Source of the DNA: Liopterus haemorrhoidalis
Taxonomy: Eukaryota > Arthropoda > Insecta > Coleoptera > Dytiscidae
Direction: 5' to 3'
Assembly (NCBI GenBank): GCA_963971575.1
Contig: OZ020611.1
Coordinates: 145,230,419-145,294,418 of the forward strand
DNA length: 64,000 bases
Positions within the stretch are counted from its first letter, which is position 1. Each line of letters begins with the position of its first letter. Made by a program: the position numbers and the translations under genes. The notes beneath the pieces were generated by a model. That model was not told the DNA's origin, did no database searches, and was given only the letters and a program-made list of their open reading frames with translations. This document shows positions 55,982 to 64,000 of this stretch, piece by piece.

Positions 55982-56191
55982 AGTAGGTTAGGAGACTATT
56001 GATGCAGATAGACCAGTGTTCGGGGAACCGGGATAATTTGCGGGCAAAACTGCGGGCCGACAGTTATGCGACAGGAGTGAGAGGTGTGGTGTTATATTTA
56101 CAAGTTCGAATTTCATGGTGGGGTTGGAGGCGTGATAAGTGCGCGTTTTCGGTTTTGACAACATTTGTATTTAACCCAAATCTAACCTACT
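55982..56191. mobile_element. Possible 210-bp inverted-repeat element
   Basis: AGTAGGTTAG (55982-55991) and CTAACCTACT (56182-56191) are exact inverses around a GC-richer interior that contains a 64-codon frame. Short ends only, so a chance pairing is possible. Confidence 0.35.
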
Positions 56192-56199
56192 AGTTTATA

Positions 56200-56949
56200 C
56201 AAGTACTTATAAAACACTTACAAGTACTGCCGAAAGTCGGTATTTCGCTACATCAATTTACGTTTTTAATTTTTTTTTTTTTTTTTAGGAAATTAATATA
56301 AGGATCTTGCTAAAGATCTCACCATTCTGAAAAAATATATCTGTTTCTATGGTTTCGACGGTGCGGCCGGCGCTAGAGTTGAAATTTCTGAACTTGCGAC
56401 ACCGCGCTTCTAACACCGCGCCTACGATACCATGGTACGGGTTTTTTCAAAATAAAGCGATCCTATTGGTTGATTTTTTTCTTCCAAGACCCGCATAAAA
56501 ATGAGGCATTAGCGCCTTAAACTCCGGTGCGCAAGTGCGGCCGTGGTTGTATCAAAAATGAAACATCATTTCTTCAAAGCTTAAAGCGAAAATATCTTCA
56601 ATGCAATTCTTTATTTACTGAGATTTTTATTAAACATGTTACTATTTTATTATTTTAAGCAGTTTAGTTTTCGTTTGATTATTTTGTTAATTTTTTATTT
56701 CATGAGCTGATTAGTTTTTGCATGACTGTATTTTCCATACAAATGGATAATATACTATTTTAAATTTGAACGCTGTTTTCCGGATTATGTGGAATTTAAG
56801 CTACAATAAACATATGCTACAATTTTAAAAGCAATTAGTATTTTCTCACTTTCAGGTTTAGGAGATAATAACGTGGGCATGCAAATATATTTTGGGGTAA
56901 CTGGCCACTGGAATAGACAATAACAGGCTTGCGAAGATAACTAAAACAT
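56200..56949. other. No gene; GC-richer island at 56350-56540
   Basis: GGTGCGGCCGGCGCTAGAG, ACACCGCGCCTACG and GGTGCGCAAGTGCGGCCG are unusually CpG-rich for this window, with an inverted CCAAT word (CTATTGGTTG). It could be a promoter or a decayed element; no exon follows. A T run of about 18 precedes it. TTTCTCACTTTCAG near 56850 is an acceptor-like site without a convincing exon. Confidence 0.3.
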
Positions 56950-56952
56950 TAA

Positions 56953-57211
56953 GGCCCGGTCTTTCCACCTTCAGATAAAGTTCCAGGTAACTATCTGACA
57001 GATAAGGTTATTTATAACTTCATCTGCTGAATAAATGTCAATACCAGTCAGTGAATCCAAAACGTCAGTCTCATTATCCGTTAGATAACTATCCGATAGA
57101 TACATTTGTATAGAAAGAAGGGATGACATTTATTCAGCAGATGAAGTTATAAATAACCTTATCTGTCAGATAGTTACCTGGAACTTTATCTGAAGGTGGA
57201 AAGACCGGGCC
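56953..57211 (-). mobile_element. PIF/Harbinger-like palindromic MITE, copy 2
   Basis: 259 bp, flanked by TAA (56950-56952, 57212-57214). The arms match copy 1 at 24854; the central ~85 bp are the reverse complement of copy 1's centre, so it lies in the opposite orientation. Confidence 0.92.
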
Positions 57212-57214
57212 TAA

Positions 57215-57879
57215 GACTTACCACCAAAAACTGCCTGATAAAGGTGCTTGATAAGATGACTCTTAATCCACACAGAGCACTATGGAAATAACAGGATAGA
57301 GTCTTATATCATGAAGAAGAAAAGAATGTATAATTTTTAATACGCAAATTTTACATAATGGAAATTTTTCTTTAACCACACTTTTCCAGTAAGTGTAGCA
57401 ATTAATCAAACTACATACTTGCTTGGTTGAAAGGATTCAATAACCTATAATTTATTTTTTTCACACTTCTATAACAATCCTTCGTTAAAAACATACAATT
57501 ATGAACCCACATTCAATGTTTTCATGTGGTTAGCTACATTCTGCATCCAGTATAGTTGCATCCGGTGAATCACTATTCCAGACCTTGCAATTATCTCTAA
57601 GAGCTCCAGATTAATATAATCAAGATTTGTCATTCTTTAATTATTGTGCCATCCTGTACAAAGGCACCAAAGTCTGGAATTCCAATATGAACAATGTATG
57701 TTCTGCGTAATGACCAATAAATATATATAATAATACGCTGTAAGCACGATTCTATGAAAATTATTTTAAAATACGAATGGTTGCACGATTCTGTTTAAAT
57801 GGTGATGGAATTTTTGTTTGAAGTGTGATTAAGGAAATGTTTATTATGTCAAATTCTTCTTCTTTCAGCCTTGAAATTG
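57215..57879. other. AT-rich, nothing recognised
   Basis: No gene or repeat seen. Confidence 0.5.
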
Positions 57880-58130
57880 GTCATTCCTGAACATAGGCAT
57901 CCTCTTTACTTCTTCCATATTTCTTTGTCCTTAGCCTTAGGAAAGAAAAAAAGAATGAAAGTTTTTACTCAGTAATTATGCACAAATTTTTCCGTTAAGC
58001 CTGTTATTACCGAGCAAAACCTTTATTTATCTGCTACTGTTTTTTATTTCATTCAACCTTTTTTGAGGTTTGCCAATACTATGTTTGGAAATTCTTAGAA
58101 TATAGTGAACTATTTTGTTTGCTCATCGGT
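57880..58130 (-). pseudogene. LINE ORF2 C-terminal fragment
   Basis: The minus strand reads TNKIVHYILRISKHSIGKPQ, KRLNEIKN and later QRNMEEVKRMPMFRND with stops between. It parallels the fragment at 2140-2362 (NKIVHCCPRISKRNVG...), so both derive from one LINE family. Confidence 0.55.
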
Positions 58131-58135
58131 TAGTT

Positions 58136-58295
58136 CAGTGTTTCCCAAAGTGGGTTCCGCGAAAATCCCAAGGATTCTGCTCGCATTTTAGAAATAATGT
58201 GTCCTTTAATAATAAACATGGCAAGGTATACGCCAACTTTGTATAGGAGTTGTATAGGGGTTCCGCGACAAAATGGGAAAGCTTGGGAACCGCTG
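58136..58295. mobile_element. 160-bp hAT-type MITE
   Basis: CAGTGTTTCCCAAAGTGGGT ... GGGTTCCGCG ... GCTTGGGAACCGCTG: inverted hAT-like ends (CAGTGTTTCCCAA; complement CAGCGGTTCCCAA). The 8-bp flanks are too worn to match. Confidence 0.7.
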
Positions 58296-58299
58296 GTTT

Positions 58300-59005
58300 A
58301 GAGTCTTGTGTAGCTACACAACCAGCACAGTTTCATTTAAAAAATGCAAAAAGTGTCCAATATTGCAGATTTGTGTTTTCTTGTAGACGTTTTTGTACTC
58401 CTTAACATTCTCCATTGGTAAACATTGCTTAACATTCTCCATAAACCCCGACACCCGCTTATGTCGGGGTTTATTCGTTTTGTATTTTTTGAGTTTATTT
58501 TTAGGCAAATATTCATATTTTATCTCTATCTTTTATGTTATAAATACGTATTTTTCCGCTTTTCACGGATTTTCTTCTGAGGTCGATCTGGTGATCAAAA
58601 TTATCTGAACTGGAAAATTTAAGTGCTGGGGCGTTTAAAATATCTTGTAGAGCTTACTGGCTGTATCATTTTTATATTGCTATCCTACAGGTTGCTGGCT
58701 ATAGCTCTAATAACTATCTGGACCTGGAATACAACCAAAATGTGTTTTTCTTTTAAATCCCCTTTTTCTTCTATCTTCCCTTGCAAGATTATTTATTACA
58801 ATCTATAACAAGGATGTCGCGATCGAAGAATTGAAGTTTGCTTCGTTGGTTTCATTTCTGATTTTATTTCTTCTTCTTAGAGTGCCATTGCTCGATGCTC
58901 TGAACTGACAAGTTCGTACTGAACATATTCCGAGCGTAGGATATTTCCCCGCATACAATTGTGTTGTGTGTGTTGCCTGTATATAACACAATCGTATGGG
59001 ACCTA
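58300..59005. other. AT-rich, nothing recognised
   Basis: Overlapping frames on both strands at 58314-58608 and 58623-58808 have no family signal; ACCCCGACACCCGCTTATGTCGGGGT near 58444 is a small hairpin. Confidence 0.4.
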
Positions 59006-59009
59006 CAAT

Positions 59010-59200
59010 TTATTAACGTGGAATCCGAACAACTAATTATTTTGGGGAAATTTTACTAGGGCTTTTACCTCGGTGGTTGCCCGATGCCTTCCGACGGAGA
59101 AACAGTCGGAAAAATGTAAGGTGTTTTTCCGGTACCGGGGAATGAACCCTGGTCCGCCGCTCAGTAGTCCACGCACTAACTAACTGAGCCACGACCGTTC
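59010..59200 (-). mobile_element. tRNA-derived SINE
   Basis: Minus strand: GGTCGTGGCTCAGTTAGTTA (A box TGGCTCAGTTAG) and CCAGGGTTCATTCCCCGG (B box), followed by a body with TCCGACTGTTTCTCCGTCGG, a small hairpin. A different family from the SINE at 6878. No A tail recognised. Confidence 0.7.
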
Positions 59201-59209
59201 TTAGTTGAT

Positions 59210-61974
59210 TTTATTTACTAATAATATAATATTGATATTAATTTGTGGTTCTAATTTAGTGTTGTTACCAATAATTTCAAGGTTTTCATTTCATTATTTT
59301 CTTCTATCTTCTTCATTTTTTCAAGTGCCATATCCATTCCAAGTGCCATTTTCAAGTGCCAATCTTCGCGACGAAGTTTAGTTGACAGCATTTCCATATT
59401 AATTAGCGCTGCGTAATAGTTTTTCGCCTATATCATACCTGAAATTTTGAAAAAATCTAGCGTCGCAAGAAGTTATCTGCAGTCAGGCTTCCCTTTCAAA
59501 AAATACTTGTAATAACCCTTTCTATATGTTCTAGAAGTTTGCAATTGTTATTTATATATATTCTGTATATATTTCTGCATTGGCTAATGGTTATTGCAGT
59601 TGTCATATGAATATTATCATTATTTACCATACTGAAATATAACATGATATCATGAAAAGTAACCATTATTAGAACACAATTACAGAAAGTGGATCTAGTT
59701 ATCTGAGCGGAACTTTTGTGTAAAAGCCAGCAAACATCTTGTTTTATACAACTTATATTATAATATTTATGAATTTTATGTAAACTTGTTGAAATTCAAA
59801 AAAATAATTAAAATATTCTAACATTTTACTAATGTAATAAAAATTAATATAAAAAACTTTTAATTGGATGATTCTTGACCGAATTTTTTATTGCTGTAAC
59901 ACCATATAAAATTTAAAGCATTATTAACATTGAATAAAAAATTAACTGTCTGAAATGAATTTTTATTAATTCATTTCCATTTGCTGAATATACAGTAGAT
60001 TTGAACTGTTAGGCAAAAAAGAGAATCACATGCTGCTCTTACAAATAATAAAGGATTCATATTTTCAAAATTGGAACAAGAAGAGGATACTACAATGGAA
60101 CTATCACAAGCAGTACATCTGTACTAACCATATGACACTGTCCACAGGCCATAATGCAGTAAAACGCTCAGGGTTCTTAAGAAAACTCACTTTTTTTTTA
60201 GTTAAATAGGATGGTTGACGAATGGGGCGCGATCATATATGTACATGAAACGAAATATTAGATGAACGGTCAGGCTGAAAGTTGTATAAGATTTTTGGCA
60301 TCATCAAGGGACAAGTATCGTTTTCTTTTTTATTCACGAAGGAGCTCTCGATAGAAAGACACAATTTTCAAAATACTTTAGCTGCAAAGCTACGCTCATA
60401 ATCTAGGTTATTTTTATAATAATTGGTCATTAATTTGAGTGATTGTTGTATAACTTTTGCTGAGGAAATAGGCAGTTAGCAAAACCGCAACAAAACAACG
60501 TTGTATAAGATCTTAAATGAAATCTTCCTGGACTACTAACCAGTAGAAATGTAAATACCAACCGAAATGCAATGGAAGCAATTCAATACCTGGACATATA
60601 GTGGCGTTGTTTATGTCTATTAGGTGCTAATAGCCTTTAATGACATATTACAAATTCTCTGTTTCATTAATAATAATTTTTATGTTGAAAGGTACTTAGT
60701 TTTTTTGTGGGAATATTTGACTATTGTGAATATTACCAGATAAAAAAACATAAAAACCCAAATGTGTTTTAAAGTAATTATGTAATCATTATGTATCAAC
60801 ACGGTGTTCTGTAGACGATGTTTTGTTAGATAATTGTAATTTTGTTTTTATTTGAAACCACATTTTATGCTTGTGTGATTTGATTAAATAACAAAATAAA
60901 ATACGTTGATCTCATTTTAAGATATTATAAATTTAAATTATTATGTTAGTATGATGCTATATATGGTTGAAAGTAAATTTTTAACTTATGTCATTAATAA
61001 ACTTAACACTTGAGATCACCAGAATGATTGGACATAATTTTCACACATGCACTCACCTAATAGTGGTTAACTTTCAACTCAAAATTTAAATTTAAATTCA
61101 ATTAAAAGTAATATGAGCTGTCGTGGTAAGACTGTTATCTTTGGAAGTATTAAGTACAGGGTTCAAATTTCGTAATTAACTTCGGAATTTTCAGATTTTT
61201 TCTTCTAAAATTCAGATGATAGGATAGTTTTGTCAGATATAAGTATCATGAACATTAACAACTAACGATAATTAGCAAAGAATAGAAGAGGTTGTAGTTT
61301 ACTGAGGAGATTGTCCAGTACGGATTAGAGAGTCACGGATAGAAATGATGATGACCAGGTCAAGGGACAGAATAATTCATTCTTGAAAATCAGTGTCAAC
61401 CGACACTTATTTCTATGTCAGTAAACTGAAACAGTGAGAATAAGACCGATTTAAACGATAACTATCACGTAAAATATGCTAAGGCTACAGTATTTCCTAG
61501 AAATAAAGGCGTAAGAAGATAGCGTTAAACGAGGTAATTTTAACATTACGTGAATAAGCATAGTTTTCAATAGCAGCATTATTTGCGTAATTCTCCGCTT
61601 AGTGCTTAACGTGGTCTGGATTTTTTTTTTATAAATTGGTTCTTAATTAATTAGTGGGATTCTAAGCTGGCGTTAAGTTACGTGGATGGTACTTAACGTT
61701 TACCATAGTTACAATCGAATGTCAAATTGGCATTCTCAAATTCATTACAATTCGAACCTAGTTTTAGAGGGTAGAATACGTTAATATTAATATAAGTTAT
61801 TTCTCAACGCTGCAATTCAACTGACGTCAAGTCACTCCAGCTTTCAGCATTAATGAACATGGAAACTTTCGTTCCAAATAGCAATTCAACAAAACTGGCG
61901 TGGCTTAACGTTAACCCTTATCGTGGCTTACTGCCACTTTCCCGAATTCTACAGAATGTGGTTATACTTGTAGC
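59210..61974. other. AT-rich, no gene; SINE-like head at 61113-61175
   Basis: GAGCTGTCGTGGTAAGACTG and ACAGGGTTCAAATTTCG at 61113-61175 (+) have A/B-box spacing. Otherwise unstructured. Confidence 0.4.
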
Positions 61975-62463
61975 CAAGGTTGTGGAGTCGATAATTAAAA
62001 TAATAGACTCCGACCGACTTCGATACTTCGATCCAAATCCCGAAGTGAAGTACCATAACCTAATTAAAGAAGGCATTTCATAATAGCTGCAGCTATTATG
62101 CATTATTATAAACATAATTCATAAAGAATTATGACAAAATTAAATAAAAATTTAATAGTATTACCCCATTTTTTTTTTTTAAGCCTAAGGTAAGAGTTAA
62201 CTGATCTTTTCACTCAGCAGTAGGTGGTAGAAAATCAACGGGTGGGGAGGTCCATTTATGTTCTATTTTTGGTCGTTCTATCGACAGATGGTAACATTTT
62301 GATCTTGAATTCTTCCTTGTGTAAATAAAATATACCATATTTAAAAAGTTGAAATGAAACAGTTAAAATTTGATATATTGAACTGGAGTCGAGAATGTTT
62401 AACCACTCCGCCTTCACCAGCACCAAAATTGCTTCCGATTCCGACTCCTACTCCACAACTTTG
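61975..62463. mobile_element. Possible hAT-like element with GACTCC words
   Basis: CAAGGTTGTGGAGTCG on the left and CGACTCCTACTCCACAACTTTG on the right are imperfect inverses, with TAGACTCCGACCGACTTCG and CCGATTCCGACTCC inside. Resembles the organisation of the element at 27716. No target duplication matched. Frames at 61853-62115 overlap it and are not credited. Confidence 0.4.
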
Positions 62464-62469
62464 ACTCTT

Positions 62470-63260
62470 ACTCCACATCCGTCTTCACGGTTCTGGTTGT
62501 GATATTTTATTGCGGAAGTTCTTAGTTAGTAAAAGTTTTAAACAGCATTAAATAGGGTAGCATTAACTAGGATATAACTATATTATGCATGTCGTATTCT
62601 TGTTGCCATGTGATATGCCGGTGGTGGAGTTAATATGTTGCTTCATACAAGTAACGAAGTTTTTACACACGAAAACAGAATACAAGTGAATTACAAGAAA
62701 AGATCTATTTTGCTTCTACGCTTAGAGTTTATATTAATTCTTCTAAATCCTAATTTGACTATGAGCCAGGATCTTAAGCACACTCTGTTTATCTGGCATC
62801 TTGAGCTTCCTTGGTAACCGTATGTCTCCTGCCTGTTGCCTTGCAGGTTTCATTCTAAAGCAATCGAGGAAACATCATCATCTTCCTTGCGCAGTATATG
62901 GCCTAGCTCTAGCTAGCTCCCAAGTCGGAAATCCAGCTCCATTTACGTTTATGTAATTCAAATTTAATTTCTGTCTGGTTCATTTTACGCCAAAACTCGT
63001 TGTTGGGTAAAATATCATACCACATGTCGCTTAAAACGCTTAGAGCAGGAAGTGCAAATATTAATTTAGAAAATTGACTAAAGACATCACATTAATTAAG
63101 GAATCATTGCGAATAAGCTGGAAATTTCTATTGTAAATTGTTAATATTTAACTATAACCCACCTTGACACATCATAAAAACGTCGGAACTACGTTACTCA
63201 CTAAATATAATATTTTTTACATTTCATAATTGAGTACAGTAGTTAATAACAAAATAAGTA
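62470..63260. other. No gene; faint LINE tail near 62760-62910
   Basis: CTTCCTTGCGCAGTATATGGCC near 62881 has the flavour of a minus-strand LINE end but yields no protein. Confidence 0.35.
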
Positions 63261-63290
63261 TAGTTCCCGTTGACATTGGTTTATGACAAT

Positions 63291-63386
63291 ATGGTGACAT
63301 TGGCATTATTGTCGGTCATGATGATCACAGTTGGCCGGGCCGGCGATCATCACCACACTCATCAGTTTATAATTGGTATTCACGGG
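63291..63386 (+). CDS. Candidate secreted-protein exon
   Basis: ATG at 63291 opens MVTLALLSVMMITVGRAG, a hydrophobic signal-like stretch with a possible cleavage before GDHHHTHQF. The histidine cluster would suit a cuticular or metal-binding secreted protein, but nothing ties it to a family. The frame stays open to 63494 with an upstream in-frame ATG at 63270; I favour 63291 because it gives the signal. No strong splice donor: GGTACG near 63385 is weak. Could be chance. Confidence 0.25.
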
Positions 63387-63652
63387 GTACGGGGCCTCGT
63401 TACTTATGTGACATTGGTGACATTTTCAGGAAAAAATCATTGTTTAATGTTGGAACGTTCGCGGAAATCACATTGCGTGTATGAAATATTTTAAATAAGT
63501 TTGTTTTCCGTAATTTTATAGTTACATATTTGTTGGATTTAGATAAGTATAGAATAGAATAGAATTTATTAACAGTTAGAACGTACATAATATGCATACT
63601 GCATGTCATAAGTTACAACGTACATTATGTTTATAAAAGAAACAAATTAAAA

Positions 63653-64000
63653 TCTATATATATAAAATCGTAACTAAGCTACCTACTCATAATCAACGCC
63701 CAGCCCAAACCACTGGACCTATAATCATGAAATTCGGCGAGTATATTCCCTCCATGACGTAAGCACCCACTAAGAACGGATTTTTCGAAATTCATCCTCT
63801 AAGTGGGTGAAAAGAGGGTTAAAAGGGGTAATATGTGGCTTCACGGTTTTCTTAATATCTCTTAGGTCCAATAAGATATCGACTTGGTTTTTGCTCACAA
63901 TGATTACTCATGTAAATATTAAAAAACTTATTTCAGGATTTTGTTCTAATCGACCCCTAAAGGGGTGAATCTACAATCAGGGTGAATTATAGAACCCTTC
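63653..64000 (+). mobile_element. Helitron-like element, 5' part, runs off the window
   Basis: A|TCTATATATATAAAATCGTA at 63653, then ATGAAATTCGGCGAGTATAT, CATGACGTAAGCACCCACTA, TTTTTCGAAATTCATCC and GGGTGAAAAGAGGGTTAAAA. This series is characteristic of a widespread insect Helitron family. Insertion between A and T fits. Its 3' hairpin and CTRR end lie beyond the window. Confidence 0.75.

Noticed and set aside
56856..56905. Internal exon after the acceptor-like TTTCTCACTTTCAG
   Set aside because: A phase-0 continuation hits TAG at once, so it cannot follow the 6039 exon; other frames end within about 20 codons.

Overview
The window looks like gene-poor DNA from a large, AT-rich, transposon-laden insect-type genome (intergenic or deep intronic). 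The evidence is a reverse transcriptase of the Jockey type, several decayed non-LTR retrotransposon tails, mariner, Tc1, hAT, PIF/Harbinger-like and Helitron-like pieces, and tRNA-headed SINEs. I cannot name the species; a beetle or true bug would fit, but that is a guess. There is no rRNA, convincing intact tRNA gene, CRISPR array or prokaryotic gene.

Host genes: only one segment looks like a real host exon. Positions 5935-6039 (+) encode a 35-residue start with a clean secretory signal peptide, ending at a consensus splice donor; no downstream exon was recognised. A weaker candidate secreted start lies at 63291-63386 (+), and a TATA-like box with a splice donor at 12011-12080 could be a non-coding first exon.

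Mobile elements, left to right. 0-5 kb: LINE tail, hAT ends, a 57-58 bp tandem repeat and an internally deleted Tc1 element (3917-4414). 6.7-7.0 kb: a TA-targeting MITE beside a SINE with its target duplication. 12.6-14.2 kb: the one long ORF, a 5'-truncated Jockey-type LINE with a 13-bp target duplication. 14.8-15.3 kb: three ~160-bp satellite-like units. 17.5-20.7 kb: LINE and mariner wrecks. 22.1-22.6 kb: internally deleted mariner. 23.6-24.7 kb: hAT with an exact 8-bp target duplication, itself holding a MITE. 25.9-26.7 kb: another hAT. 27.5-29.0 kb: a mariner split by a hAT that carries two MITEs in opposite orientations. 31-38 kb: LINE, MITE, mariner and hAT remnants. 40.8-42.1 kb: hAT-like element with ATCCGC-rich ends. 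43.57-44.69 kb: a non-coding element with perfect 30-bp inverted termini, a 4-bp target duplication and many ACACAGTA words, which I cannot place in a superfamily. 52.5-58.3 kb: LINE, hAT, mariner and palindromic MITE copies. 63.65 kb to the end: start of a Helitron-like element.

The elements do not work together as a pathway. What the window records is an order of insertions (mariner, then hAT, then MITE) and a repeated outcome: elements that kept terminal coding pieces but lost the catalytic core. No obviously new multi-gene system was found. The best candidates for something undescribed are the 43.57-44.69 kb element and the shared architecture of hAT-like elements with short-word arrays just inside their ends.
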